Made by a program: the position numbers and the translations under genes. A stretch of DNA of 32,598 bases from Puniceicoccales bacterium. Lineage in GTDB: Bacteria > Verrucomicrobiota > Verrucomicrobiia > Opitutales > LL51. Positions within the stretch are counted from its first letter, which is position 1, and every line of letters starts with the position of its first letter. This document shows, in pieces, positions 18,075 through 29,345 of the stretch. Below the pieces are notes generated by a model, which worked only from the letters and a program-made list of their open reading frames with translations, had not been told where the DNA came from and did no database searches. Location of the stretch: assembly GCA_031284165.1 (NCBI GenBank), contig JAITAK010000035.1, positions 1-32,598 of the forward strand. Direction: 5' to 3'.

Positions 18075-19835
18075 ATGCGTGAATGTAGGATGAGTACGCG
18101 AAGCCTATTTGGTTATTTCCGCTTTCTCAGCGATGCGAAGAAAGAGGTTGCCATCGCAGTGATTATGGGGGTAGTTTACGGCCTATCCAGTGGCTTTGGT
18201 GTTCCGGTCATTCTCAAATACTCCTCAGGTATATTATTTAGCGGTCAAGAAGTTAAGGGGACAGTCTTGATAACTTTGACGCTACTTCCGATGGTCGTCA
18301 TGTGGATTCGCGGCGTTTCGGGACTGTTAAGTTCTTATTATTTTGCTGCGTGTGGTCAACATATTGTTGAGGAATTGCGCATGATGATTTTCAAAAAAAT
18401 CCAGCGCTTACATTTGGGTTTTTTCAACGATTGTCCTCCGTCGGAACTTATTTCTCGTTCCGTCAATGCCAGTACGATTATTCAAACCAATTTGGTCGAC
18501 ATTTCTCACGATATCATCACCCAACCCATGGCATTGCTTGGCGCCATTATTTATTTAATTTATATTTGTATTCAACAATCCGATCTCGTCATTCTATTGT
18601 TATTTCTCGCTGCCTTACCGATTTTTATCTTTCCTATTCGAAAAATTGGACAGCGCTTGCGCAAAAAATCGGGACAAATGCAAGGGCGTACCGCGGCCAT
18701 TATTGATAAGCTTAATCATAATTTAGCGGCGATTAAGGAAATACGCGCTTTTGGCTTAGAAGAACAAGAAGTCGTTTGCTATCGCAAAGCTTGTCATGGA
18801 TTTTCGGAGGCCTTTTTAAAGGTGATCAAATATCAATTAATCATTTCCCCTATTGTAGAAGTTATTTCGGCGATAGGCGTCGGTTTTGCGATGTTTTATG
18901 CCTATGAGCGCAACCTCAAACTGGAAATTTTTATGTCCTTAGCCACAGCGCTTTATTTCGGCTACGATGCCATTAAGCGCCTAGGTGACCTCAGCAATAA
19001 AATTCAAAATAGCATGGCTGCCGTTGATCGCATCGAGGTCATTCTCAGCGAACCGGAAAAAATCCACGATCCTGAAGATCCCATTTCTGTAGACAAGCTT
19101 CACGGCGATATCGCATTTCAGGACGTGTCTTTTGCTTATTTAAAAAACAGGGATGTGCTGAAAAAGTTAACTGTGACCATGCAGCATGGGAAGACTTATG
19201 CTTTAGTTGGCAGTAGTGGTGCAGGTAAGTCCACATTTGTCAATATGGTCTTGCGATTTTTTGATCCCGATCGCGGCAGCGTGACGATCGACGGCATCGA
19301 TATTCGGGCGATGTTAAAGCATGATTTGCGAAGGAATATTGCTTACGTCCCCCAAGATCCGACACTGATCAACGATACGGTATATAATAATATTATTTGG
19401 GGCAAGCTGGACGCTACCCGAGAGGAAGTCATCGCCGCAACACAAAAGGCTTACGCTCATGATTTCATCATGCAAATGCCCAAAGGTTATGATACACTGA
19501 TCGGCGAAGAAGGCAATTGCCTCTCTGGAGGACAACAACAACGCATCGCTTTAGCACGCGCATTTTTAAGGGATTGTCCCATCTTGATTTTTGATGAAGC
19601 CACATCCGCCCTAGATTCGGAAAGTCAGCACGCCATCTATATGGCAATTAAAAGCTTGGCTCGCAATAAAACTATTATCATGATTTCCCATCGATTTAGT
19701 ATGATGTCCATTGTTGACGAAGTTTTTGTTTTCTCTCGAGGGGAAATCGTGGAACAAGGCTCGCATCGCGATCTGTTGATGGGGGATACGTTGTACCGTA
19801 AATTGTACGAAAAACAACAGGTGATGAAATCGTAA
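18075..19835 (+). CDS. ABC exporter, MsbA-like (fused membrane and ATPase domains)
   Basis: The 586-residue half-transporter has an N-terminal six-helix membrane domain (about 20-310) and a C-terminal nucleotide-binding domain. The latter shows Walker A GSSGAGKST (379-387, Lys385), Q-loop YVPQDPTLIND, signature LSGGQ (483-487), Walker B ILIFDEATSALD (Asp507, Glu508) and H-loop His539 (ISHRF). It probably works as a homodimer. With hldD just downstream, lipid A/LPS flipping as in MsbA is the natural guess, but drug or lipid export cannot be excluded. The start could also be the ATG at 18090 (MSTRSLFGYF), five codons in, which fits the family's N-terminus equally well. Confidence 0.85.
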   Translation: MRECRMSTRSLFGYFRFLSDAKKEVAIAVIMGVVYGLSSGFGVPVILKYSSGILFSGQEVKGTVLITLTLLPMVVMWIRGVSGLLSSYYFAACGQHIVEELRMMIFKKIQRLHLGFFNDCPPSELISRSVNASTIIQTNLVDISHDIITQPMALLGAIIYLIYICIQQSDLVILLLFLAALPIFIFPIRKIGQRLRKKSGQMQGRTAAIIDKLNHNLAAIKEIRAFGLEEQEVVCYRKACHGFSEAFLKVIKYQLIISPIVEVISAIGVGFAMFYAYERNLKLEIFMSLATALYFGYDAIKRLGDLSNKIQNSMAAVDRIEVILSEPEKIHDPEDPISVDKLHGDIAFQDVSFAYLKNRDVLKKLTVTMQHGKTYALVGSSGAGKSTFVNMVLRFFDPDRGSVTIDGIDIRAMLKHDLRRNIAYVPQDPTLINDTVYNNIIWGKLDATREEVIAATQKAYAHDFIMQMPKGYDTLIGEEGNCLSGGQQQRIALARAFLRDCPILIFDEATSALDSESQHAIYMAIKSLARNKTIIMISHRFSMMSIVDEVFVFSRGEIVEQGSHRDLLMGDTLYRKLYEKQQVMKS

Positions 19836-19925
19836 GCCCGGAAAAAATAGGTTGAATCAAGGCGACATTAAATTTTATTGGGATAGCTGTAGAAAATTAC
19901 AAATTTAGTAAAAATAAATCGCCAA

Positions 19926-20921
19926 ATGAGATTATCAGAAGGAAGAATTTTAGTAACAGGAGGTGCCGGATTGATCGGCAGCGCATTAATTTGGGCATTA
20001 AACGATCTGGGGATTGAGGATATTGTCGTTTGCGACCGCATGAGCAATGATGAGCGTTACAGGAACTTAGTACCCTTGCATTTTAACGATTATGTTGATG
20101 CCGATGATTTGATGCTCTATTTACAGGGCGATTCCAAGATTAGGACGATTTTTCACCTAGGCGCCTGTGCAGACACCATGGAGAAGGATTGCCGATTTCT
20201 GATGAAAAATAATTTTGAGTTTACGAAGACTTTAGCGCACTGTGCTGAAAACCGTGGGATACGCTTTATCTACGCATCTTCGGCGGCGACCTATGGGGAT
20301 GGAGCGCAAGGAATGGACGATGAGGAGTTACGGCTGCAAGATCTACGACCACGGAATCCCTATGGCTATTCAAAGCATTTATTTGATATCTACGCCCAAT
20401 CTCAATGGATGAAGCTTTACGGGATAAAGTATTTCAATATATTCGGTCCTAATGAATACCATAAGGGTGCCATGATCAGTAAAGTGGCGCATGCCTACAT
20501 ACAGATTCGCGATACCGGTGAAGTCAAATTATTTAAGAGTCATCATCCTTCCTATGCCGATGGACAGCAGCGGCGAGATTTTTTATATATCAAAGATGCC
20601 GTTGCAATGACGATTTTTCTAGGTAACGCTGCGGAAAAGGTGGGCAATCACGCAACAACAGGGATTTACAACGTGGGTTCCGGTGTGTCACAGACATGGA
20701 TTGATCTCGTGGCTCCCATCTTCGAAGTACTACAAAAACCGCAGCGCATCGTATTCATCGACATGCCCGAACATTTGCGGACACAATATCAATACTATAC
20801 CTGTGGGAACATAAAAAAAATTCGTTCTCTAGGTTACGAAGCGCCATTGACACCGTTACGTGAAGCGGTCATCGACTATGTAGCAAATTATCTAATACCG
20901 GGGAAACATCTTGGTGAGTAG
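19926..20921 (+). CDS. hldD: ADP-L-glycero-D-manno-heptose-6-epimerase
   Basis: HldD converts ADP-D-glycero- to ADP-L-glycero-D-manno-heptose for the LPS inner core. The 331-residue short-chain (extended SDR) protein has the cofactor motif TGGAGLIG (11-18), HLGACADTMEKD near 77-88, KNNFEFTK (94-101), the catalytic SSAATYGDG (118-126) and the Tyr146-x3-Lys150 pair in NPYGYSK. HldD-specific text follows: KYFNIFGPNEYHKGAMISKVAH and the QQRRDFLY motif. Length and motifs are normal. It follows the MsbA-like gene after 90 bp and precedes ligA by 43 bp. It marks the cell as having heptose-containing LPS. Confidence 0.95.
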   Translation: MRLSEGRILVTGGAGLIGSALIWALNDLGIEDIVVCDRMSNDERYRNLVPLHFNDYVDADDLMLYLQGDSKIRTIFHLGACADTMEKDCRFLMKNNFEFTKTLAHCAENRGIRFIYASSAATYGDGAQGMDDEELRLQDLRPRNPYGYSKHLFDIYAQSQWMKLYGIKYFNIFGPNEYHKGAMISKVAHAYIQIRDTGEVKLFKSHHPSYADGQQRRDFLYIKDAVAMTIFLGNAAEKVGNHATTGIYNVGSGVSQTWIDLVAPIFEVLQKPQRIVFIDMPEHLRTQYQYYTCGNIKKIRSLGYEAPLTPLREAVIDYVANYLIPGKHLGE

Positions 20922-20949
20922 TAATATTGCCGGGATGATGTTAAAATAG

Positions 20950-22713
<1,764 letters not shown>

Positions 22714-22768
22714 TTCCTTCTCAATTTATTTGCCTCACAACAAAGCTATAGGACTAGGACTGACCTGA

Positions 22769-24016
22769 TCATTGACACTGGCTACTGTCAGCTCCATTTT
22801 TATTTTCATCTTCGACCCAATGAATTTTGAAGCCGAGACCATCGGCTTTAATCCCAAGGATTTTAGCTGTGTCTTTATTTATTGAGCAAAAGAACTCTGG
22901 GAATTGTACGGGAATTGCGGCGATCGGGACATTAAAATTATAATTCATGTCCAAGATTTTAGCGGCCATTCTTCCTGAAGATTCATAATACGCTGCCGTA
23001 CCCATTAAGGCTCCATGGACGACCATATCCATTTGTTCTGCAATGATCGGTATTTTTTCTGAACGACCATAATCGAAAATAAGTTTCCCATTTTCCGTAA
23101 AGAAAGAACTCGATGTGACGTAAATAGCACCATCTGATAAATGTTTTTCCTCTTTAATTTCCGATAATTTAGTGACGATTTCATTTTCGTCGCTCATATC
23201 TACACGAGACAGCGTAATATCAGCGCTTTTAGCTACCTCTTGGAGGGCTTCAAAGCTGTCGAAACAATTCTGTTCCTTGGGATTGATGAGCACTATGAGA
23301 TGTTTGATAGGAAAAATAGCCTTGGCGTTGCTTATTTGAACACTCATAGGTGCGGAAGTGGCGACGCCAGATAAATTGCCGCCATTATGTCCTTCATTGC
23401 GAGCGATAAGTCCAGTTTGAACGGGATAACTGACGACATTAAAAATCACGGGAGTGACGTCGTTAGCCCATTCTGTAGTTATAAGAGAAGCTAAAGTACC
23501 GAAAGTATAGATATAGTCATAATCTTCTGGATGCAGTTCATTATAAAGTACTTGTTTAAGATATTTTGGGCTGCAATCGACATTGATCGCGGTAATCAAT
23601 GTTTTATAATCCAATGCGCTCAGTTCTTCAATAAACCCCCGTTCGGCATCAGTTTCTCCGCGCCATAGGAGCATTAAAATTTTGATTTCCTTATTTTTTT
23701 TTTGTTCCGATGGGCTAATCATCGTATGATGGTCTAAAATAACTTCAGAGAAGAGTGCACTTGTCTCTGATTTATTTTCATGGGATTTGTTTTTTTCGGG
23801 TGAAAACCTCTTTAGGGACGATAAGAAGCCTTTTGGAGGTGGAGGTACTGCGTCGGAGCTTTGTTCCTTTTCCCTCGGGGAAAGGCACAAAAATTTTGGA
23901 AACGTCATGTCTAAAGCTCCACTTTTTATGGCTTTTTTTGTAAAAATCGTGTCTCCATGCATGCCCCATGCAAAGATAAAGATCATACATAGCATTCCAC
24001 AAAATTTCCCCATCAT
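22769..24016 (-). CDS. ABC-type solute-binding protein (ABC_sub_bind type)
   Basis: The 415-residue exported protein begins with a signal peptide (GKFCGMLCMIFIFAWGMHG). A poorly conserved, lysine- and serine-rich linker follows (to about 108). The binding domain then starts at KEIKILMLLWRGETDAERGFIEEL. Typical features of the ABC_sub_bind (TrpX/YtrX-like) fold are DYIYTFGTLAS, TPVIFNVV, NLSGVAT, IKHLIVLINPKEQN, DGAIYVTSSSFF, IPIIAEQMDMVVHGALMG and GRMAAKIL. Ligands of this family include aromatic amino acids; the ligand here is unknown. It lies 43 bp downstream of dnaE on the same strand and converges on ligA. No permease or ATPase genes adjoin it. Confidence 0.78.
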   Translation of the reverse strand: MMGKFCGMLCMIFIFAWGMHGDTIFTKKAIKSGALDMTFPKFLCLSPREKEQSSDAVPPPPKGFLSSLKRFSPEKNKSHENKSETSALFSEVILDHHTMISPSEQKKNKEIKILMLLWRGETDAERGFIEELSALDYKTLITAINVDCSPKYLKQVLYNELHPEDYDYIYTFGTLASLITTEWANDVTPVIFNVVSYPVQTGLIARNEGHNGGNLSGVATSAPMSVQISNAKAIFPIKHLIVLINPKEQNCFDSFEALQEVAKSADITLSRVDMSDENEIVTKLSEIKEEKHLSDGAIYVTSSSFFTENGKLIFDYGRSEKIPIIAEQMDMVVHGALMGTAAYYESSGRMAAKILDMNYNFNVPIAAIPVQFPEFFCSINKDTAKILGIKADGLGFKIHWVEDENKNGADSSQCQ

Positions 24017-24023
24017 ATTGGGT

Positions 24024-24051
24024 ATGATAAACTTTTTTGCAATAAAATCAA
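24024..24051 (-). promoter_or_regulatory. Promoter just upstream of the ABC_sub_bind gene, leaderless spacing
   Basis: On the minus strand: TTGATT (24046-24051), a 16-bp spacer and TATCAT (24024-24029), then seven bases to the ATG at 24016. Transcription would begin at or next to the start codon. This fits the absence of a Shine-Dalgarno sequence and separates the gene from dnaE. Confidence 0.42.
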
Positions 24052-24059
24052 CAATTACT

Positions 24060-27000
24060 TTACGCTTCTATGAGAAACGGAATGGCTAAAGCTTTTATTT
24101 TCTCGTAGTCAAAATTACAATTAAGCTGTTCCGAGACATGGCGACGCAATTGTTTACCGTCTTCAAAATTAAAGACCAGGACATTTTGCACTTTTCCTGC
24201 ATTGCTGTAGATGTAATCCCAAATACTTTCCAAAAGCGCTGGGTTGCGAGGATCAATAATCCAGTGAATTTTTTTCGCCATTTTTGCCAATGCCGCATGG
24301 AGGTGAGTGATTTCTTGAAGTACGAAGCGTTCATTTTCATCCGACTTTTTCAGAATTCCCGCAGCCACAATGACATTTCCTTCAATCAAAAGGTGGCCAT
24401 ATTTTTCAAAAACGCTGGGAAAACAGTTCAGGGTCAAGCTTTCGGAGAACATTTCCAATTGAAATGTGGCCCATAAGCGGTTGTCTCTTTTACTAATCCG
24501 CTTTTCAATCAGAGCAACGACGCCACATAAGCGGAAATCATCGGCAATCGCTTCCACAGACTTGACCAAATTGACTTGATTGAGAATGGAGCGATAGTCG
24601 TCTAACGGATGGCCACTAATATAGAATCCCAATAATGCCTTTTCGTGATTCAGTTTCTCAATTTTTGTCAATGAAGGTCCGTCTTGTCGGATGACGGATG
24701 ATAGGGGATGAGTCCCTGCAGAATCTAACATATCGAAGAGCTGAAACTGTCCGACATTGCGATCCTTTTGCAATGAAGAAGCTTCCGAGATGATGTGCTC
24801 AAGGGACTGAGCCAAATGAAGACGATCAATAGCGAACTCGTCAAAGGCACCGCTGAAGATTAAACATTCTGCAACGCGTTTGTTGACGATCCTGAGATCA
24901 ACACGCGCCATAAAGTCGAGAAAATCCTTAAAGAGGCCATTGCGCTTACGTTCTTTAATGATATTTTCCGCGGCACTATCCCCAACGCCCTTAATGGCGC
25001 CGAGACCAAATCGAATGGAGTGCTTCTGATGATTAGGAGTAAAATTATTGAGGGATTGATTGATGTCTGGCCCCAAGATATCGATGCGCATGCGATTACA
25101 TTCGGCGATAAAGTAAGCCACCTTGTCTCCATTCCCTAGGACAGACGACAACGTCGCAGCCATAAATGCCACAGGATAATTCGCTTTAAGGTAAGCCGTT
25201 TGATAAGTAATAATTGCATAAGCCATTGAATGGGATTTGTTGAATCCATAACCGGCAAATTTTTCAAGAATGGAAAAAATTTCCTCGGCTTTTTCCCTAG
25301 GGATTGCATTGTATTTTTCAGCGCCTTCGATAAAAACGCTGCGCTGTGCGTTCATAACTTCGACTTTTTTCTTACCCATAGCGCGCCGCAAAATGTCAGC
25401 TCCTGCTAAGGTATACCCAGCGATAATGCGGACAGCTTCCATAACTTGTTCCTGGTAGACGAGGATCCCATAAGTTTTCTTACAAACCCCTTCCAATAGA
25501 GGATGGGGATATTTAATTTTCTGAGGATCTTTCTTCCCGGCGACATAGTCATTGATCCACTCCATAGGTCCAGGCCGATAGAGAGCGCTAATGTCGCTAA
25601 TTTCTTCCACGCTGCTAATTTCAAAGCGCTTACAAAGGGCGCGCATTCCCGCTGATTCCCCTAACTGAAAGACCCCAATCGTTTCACCGCTATTGAGTAG
25701 TTTATAGGTATTTTCATCGTCATACGGGATAGAATGCATGGAAAATTTAGGATCATATTTTTGAATAAAGCTCTCACTATCGGCGATGATGGTCAATGTA
25801 GTTAGCCCTAAAAAATCCATTTTAAGTAAGCCTAAATCTTCGACGGCTTCCTTGGCGTATTGAGTAGTGAGGATTCCATCTTGGAGCGTCACAGGAAGCA
25901 TATTTTCGACGATGTCTTCTGTAATAATAATCCCTGCGGCATGGGTACCGGTATTGCGAACGGTACCCTCGAGGATTTTTCCGTCATCTAAAATTTTCCC
26001 GATTTTAGGATTGAGGTGAATTTCTCGTTGCAGTTCTTTTGATTTTTCGATGGCATGATCGATAGAGATATTGAGTTCATCGGGGACCATTTTGGCGATG
26101 CGATTGGCTTCACCGTAGGGGACATCATTGACACGGCAGAGGTCACGAATCACCATTTTTGCTCCAAAAGTTCCAAAAGTAATAATATTAGCCACGTGAT
26201 CATTACCGTACTTTTGTCGGACGTAATCGATGACTTCGCCGCGACGACGCATACAGAAATCAATATCGAAATCGGGAGGAGATACGCGCTCTGGATTAAG
26301 AAAGCGCTCAAAAAGCAGCCCAAATTGTATAGGATCCACATCGGTAATTTGGACTAAATAAGCGATGATTGAACCCGCCCCCGAACCTCTTCCAGGCCCT
26401 ACAGGAATATTATGGGATTTTGCCCAATCGATAAAATCCCAAACAATGAGAAAATAATCTACAAAACCCGTTTTGGCTAAAGTCGATAATTCATAATCGA
26501 GGCGGTGACAAAGCATCGCTTCTCGTGACCCTGCGATGCGATCTTGGGTTTCGACATAATCGATAGCGTAACGCAATTTTAAGCCACGGAAACACAAATT
26601 TTTAAGATAGGTAAAGTTATCACAATGGTCCTGAGATTGTTGATGTGGAAGGCGAAAGACAGGGTAATGATTTTCACCGTATGTGAGCGTAAAATCACAC
26701 ATATCGGCAATAAGTTGCGTGTGATCGAGACACTCGGAATGGTCCTTAAACATGAGTTCCATTTCTTCGCGCGATTTTATATAAAGTTGATGGGTAGTCA
26801 TCCGAAAGCGATTCACATCCGTTACTTTGGATATTGTTTGGACGCAAAGTAATTGATCATGAGCTTCCCAATCTTCCTGTAGAACGTAGTGGGCATCGTT
26901 GGTAGCAACCGTTTTAACTCCATTTTCTGCCGCTAACTTGAAAAGTGTAGGAAGAATGACTTCTTTGGATTCTGGCATACCATGGTCCTGAACTTCAATG

Positions 27001-27512
27001 AATAAGCGATCCTTACCGAAAATTTCTATCAGCCAATCGAGTCCTTTTTGTGCGGCCTCGTAATCGTTTTGTAGCGCCATCGCAGAGAGATAACCTTGAT
27101 AACATCCCGTTAAACAAATCAGGCCTTCTCCATATTGAGCAATAGTTTGCCAATTGAGTCGTGGCTTGTAATAAAATCCCTGAGTATGGGACAGCGAAAC
27201 AAGTTTGGAAAGATTCTTATAGCCGATGGGGTTCATGGCCAAGAGGCCCATATGGTAGAGAGGAAATTTTGCTTTCAAACGATAATCTCTGTCAAAAGTC
27301 GTATAAATTTCGCAACCGATAATCGGCTTAATCTTGAACTTTTTGGCATAGCTAAAAAAATCGGGGACGCCGAAGAGATTACCATGGTCGCTGATGGCGA
27401 TGGCGTTCATGGCGAGTTCTTTAGCGCGAGTAAATAAACGATCCATGCGACAAGCGCCGTCGAGAAGACTGTAATCCGTATGGACGTGTAGATGGACAAA
27501 TGATTTTGCCAT
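24060..27512 (-). CDS. dnaE: DNA polymerase III alpha subunit (DnaE)
   Basis: This is the replicative polymerase, 1150 residues, of the DnaE1 type. The N-terminal PHP domain begins HLHVHTDYSLLDG and retains what looks like a full metal site (His9, His11, Asp18, His43, Glu68, His87, Asp206, His208). The palm has Asp416 and Asp418 in PDFDIDFC and Asp566 in KMDFLGL, the three polymerase carboxylates. Then come the fingers (YRPGPMEWINDYV and the YQEQVM and GYGFNKSHS segments), the helix-hairpin-helix (LGAIKGVGDSAAENI), the OB fold (about 985-1060) and the tail. It lies 32 bp after rnhC. The ATG at 27512 has no Shine-Dalgarno sequence but has a perfect -10 box six bases upstream. Confidence 0.98.
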   Translation of the reverse strand: MAKSFVHLHVHTDYSLLDGACRMDRLFTRAKELAMNAIAISDHGNLFGVPDFFSYAKKFKIKPIIGCEIYTTFDRDYRLKAKFPLYHMGLLAMNPIGYKNLSKLVSLSHTQGFYYKPRLNWQTIAQYGEGLICLTGCYQGYLSAMALQNDYEAAQKGLDWLIEIFGKDRLFIEVQDHGMPESKEVILPTLFKLAAENGVKTVATNDAHYVLQEDWEAHDQLLCVQTISKVTDVNRFRMTTHQLYIKSREEMELMFKDHSECLDHTQLIADMCDFTLTYGENHYPVFRLPHQQSQDHCDNFTYLKNLCFRGLKLRYAIDYVETQDRIAGSREAMLCHRLDYELSTLAKTGFVDYFLIVWDFIDWAKSHNIPVGPGRGSGAGSIIAYLVQITDVDPIQFGLLFERFLNPERVSPPDFDIDFCMRRRGEVIDYVRQKYGNDHVANIITFGTFGAKMVIRDLCRVNDVPYGEANRIAKMVPDELNISIDHAIEKSKELQREIHLNPKIGKILDDGKILEGTVRNTGTHAAGIIITEDIVENMLPVTLQDGILTTQYAKEAVEDLGLLKMDFLGLTTLTIIADSESFIQKYDPKFSMHSIPYDDENTYKLLNSGETIGVFQLGESAGMRALCKRFEISSVEEISDISALYRPGPMEWINDYVAGKKDPQKIKYPHPLLEGVCKKTYGILVYQEQVMEAVRIIAGYTLAGADILRRAMGKKKVEVMNAQRSVFIEGAEKYNAIPREKAEEIFSILEKFAGYGFNKSHSMAYAIITYQTAYLKANYPVAFMAATLSSVLGNGDKVAYFIAECNRMRIDILGPDINQSLNNFTPNHQKHSIRFGLGAIKGVGDSAAENIIKERKRNGLFKDFLDFMARVDLRIVNKRVAECLIFSGAFDEFAIDRLHLAQSLEHIISEASSLQKDRNVGQFQLFDMLDSAGTHPLSSVIRQDGPSLTKIEKLNHEKALLGFYISGHPLDDYRSILNQVNLVKSVEAIADDFRLCGVVALIEKRISKRDNRLWATFQLEMFSESLTLNCFPSVFEKYGHLLIEGNVIVAAGILKKSDENERFVLQEITHLHAALAKMAKKIHWIIDPRNPALLESIWDYIYSNAGKVQNVLVFNFEDGKQLRRHVSEQLNCNFDYEKIKALAIPFLIEA

Positions 27513-27518
27513 GAATTG

Positions 27519-27547
27519 ATTATACGGATTTTAGAAAATTTCGTCTA
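27519..27547 (-). promoter_or_regulatory. Promoter of dnaE with leaderless spacing
   Basis: On the minus strand: TAGACG (27542-27547, 4/6 to consensus), a 17-bp spacer and a perfect TATAAT (27519-27524), then six bases to the dnaE ATG. The -35 overlaps the rnhC stop codon. The predicted start site falls on the initiation codon. Confidence 0.5.
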
Positions 27548-28471
27548 TCCACAAATTTCCCTAAATGTTTTAAAATGCACTTTACTATACTTAGCCAATG
27601 CTTCTGCTCCTTTTTCCTCGAAAATTCGTCGCCCCATTTCTTTTACTTTGTAGCCTGCCCCTTTGGGCAGTGGTTCCTGTGCTTCTTTGGACAGAGCTTC
27701 GATGCGCCGTATAAATTCTGCACGAGCGATAATGGATGCTGCGGCAACGATGGGATCGTCTTCCGCTTTTATACGCATATTCAAAGTAAAATCCGGAAAA
27801 TCCCGTTTCAAAAATTCTTGGACAATAGGGGATTTCGAAAATTGATCTAAAATACCTTCTGAAACATAACGGCGCTTGAGCGCATTTCTCAAGGAACATC
27901 CGTGCATCCAGCCAAGTAATTGATTCAAGTTATTTCCAAAGCGTCCATAGAGTTCGTTATACTTGGCCATCGACAGGGTCATAACTTCGATAACGATGTC
28001 AGGAACTTCGCGAATTTTTTCTTCTATAGCTAAGATTGTGCGGTCGCTGCTAATCTGTTTACTATCCTTGACGCCTAAATTTTGAAGGGTACGCACTTTA
28101 TCGCCATCAGCGATAACGCAAGCGGTCACAATAGGACCAAAAAAGTCTCCTTTGCCACTTTCGTCAAGTCCAGCATGAGCGGTAAACCATTCTGGATGGA
28201 AGATATTGTCATTCCCTAAAAGAAATTTTTGAGTAATTTGAGGTTCGATCGTAAAAGTGACAAAATCAGCGGCTTCTTTTCCCTGCAAAACGAGTTTCCC
28301 GCTGTGATACATAACGAGATTAAATCCATTGGCTCGAAAAGCGTAACGTGCATGATTAACGTCATAGGGTTCAAAGTTACGTGCTCGACAGATTTCATAT
28401 AGGGTTTTCGATTGATCGTCGTTCAATACGAAAGTAAAGCAAGATATCTTAGGATTAGGATGATGATGCAT
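27545..28471 (-). CDS. rnhC: Ribonuclease HIII
   Basis: RNase HIII removes RNA from RNA-DNA hybrids. With the ATG at 28471 the product is 308 residues. The N-terminal TBP-like substrate-binding domain (about 1-90; YAFRANGFNLVMYHSGKLVLQG) is the hallmark that separates HIII from HII. The catalytic domain has GLDESGKGDFFGP (Asp103 and Glu104) and GVKDSKQIS, then Asp in AEDDPIVAAASIIARA and the C-terminal KVHFKTF. A GTG at 28498 would add nine residues and is less likely. It precedes dnaE on the same strand. A type III enzyme in a Gram-negative setting is typical of chlamydiae and relatives. Confidence 0.93.
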   Translation of the reverse strand: MHHHPNPKISCFTFVLNDDQSKTLYEICRARNFEPYDVNHARYAFRANGFNLVMYHSGKLVLQGKEAADFVTFTIEPQITQKFLLGNDNIFHPEWFTAHAGLDESGKGDFFGPIVTACVIADGDKVRTLQNLGVKDSKQISSDRTILAIEEKIREVPDIVIEVMTLSMAKYNELYGRFGNNLNQLLGWMHGCSLRNALKRRYVSEGILDQFSKSPIVQEFLKRDFPDFTLNMRIKAEDDPIVAAASIIARAEFIRRIEALSKEAQEPLPKGAGYKVKEMGRRIFEEKGAEALAKYSKVHFKTFREICG

Positions 28472-28550
28472 AAAGAATAGGTTTAAATACAGATTCACCT
28501 GTCAAGCTTTAGGGCATTATGACATGGAATGGAAAAGTCTTCTTTGATAG

Positions 28551-29243
28551 CTATCGACCATGGACAGATTTATCGGTACCTTTTTTTAAGAGCTGATTAT
28601 ATTTTTTACATCTTTCAAGATAAAGTTCTTGTAGTTTTTTTTGAAGTTCTGCTAATAATAATCTTTTCAATTTACTATCCTGGACATTACTATCCTGGAC
28701 ATAAAGATTGCTAAACTCACTAAAGTCATTAAATAGTTCTTTTCCCAGAAAATGAGGATTGCCAAACTTATCGCACGATTCATCACAACACCCGCTCTGA
28801 TTGATCAAATAGCAATCAGCGATTGTATCGTCTGTATTGTCGATAGTGATAATATGACTGGGGCTATAGTGACGTATTAAGCTTGAACTGAATTGGTAAT
28901 CCTGGCCATTGAGTACGTGCTTTATTTCACCCCATTTTACGCGAGCGGCCTTCAGTGAAATCTCTGGCCTTTGCCAATGGTCGGCCAAAATTTGACACGT
29001 TAATCTCCCGCCATGCTTACAAGCAAGTTGCAATAAATAATCAAAGTCATCCAATGTCCATGTATGTTTTGTATGAGCGGCAAAGTCAGCGCTTTTAGGA
29101 GAATTTTGAAGACTTTGAAAAGAAGCGCAACATAACTCAACATTTCCTGCCCAAAGGACTGTTATTAAATATTGACCCAGAGTTTTTTTTTCAAAAACAG
29201 ACCCTAATTCAGAAAGAATTTTCTGCTTAAAAAAGTTCTTCAT
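28551..29243 (-). CDS. Uncharacterised 230-residue protein
   Basis: I do not recognise a family. The protein has no signal peptide and no membrane segment. It is rich in Cys, His and Leu, with a CCDESCDKFG cluster near 152-161 that could bind metal, and ends in a Lys/Leu-rich helix (about 190-225). A 15-bp tandem duplication gives VQDSNVQDS near 181-189. The segment HTWTLDDFDYLLQLA (60-74) resembles Trp-containing motifs in the two repeat-bearing proteins at the right end (Trp247 in the one ending at 30417). It lies between ldh and rnhC on the same strand. A TTGACT box at 29298-29303 may be part of its promoter. AT-rich codon use matches the accessory genes better than its housekeeping neighbours. 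Confidence 0.7.
   Translation of the reverse strand: MKNFFKQKILSELGSVFEKKTLGQYLITVLWAGNVELCCASFQSLQNSPKSADFAAHTKHTWTLDDFDYLLQLACKHGGRLTCQILADHWQRPEISLKAARVKWGEIKHVLNGQDYQFSSSLIRHYSPSHIITIDNTDDTIADCYLINQSGCCDESCDKFGNPHFLGKELFNDFSEFSNLYVQDSNVQDSKLKRLLLAELQKKLQELYLERCKKYNQLLKKGTDKSVHGR
28672..28701 (-). repeat. 15-bp tandem duplication inside the unknown gene
   Basis: Two perfect adjacent copies (28672-28686 and 28687-28701) of a 15-base unit containing ACTATCCTGGACA on the plus strand. It is in frame (five codons) and encodes the repeated VQDS(N/K). The perfect identity points to a recent slippage event. Confidence 0.8.
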
Positions 29244-29345
29244 TTAAACCGATTCACTGCATACCTCTTTGCTTATTCATCCATAAAATCGTGTGTAAGT
29301 CAAGAAACAATGATAAAACATAAAGGCGATTTTCGACGAAATTTT

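Noticed and set aside
22714-22768. BRCT remnant after ligA
   Set aside because: The gap is 55 bp and contains no sequence that could encode part of a BRCT domain.
28474-28505. Promoter for rnhC
   Set aside because: A perfect TTGACA (28500-28505) is present, but the only -10-like box (TATTCT) is 20 bp away and would start transcription inside the gene.
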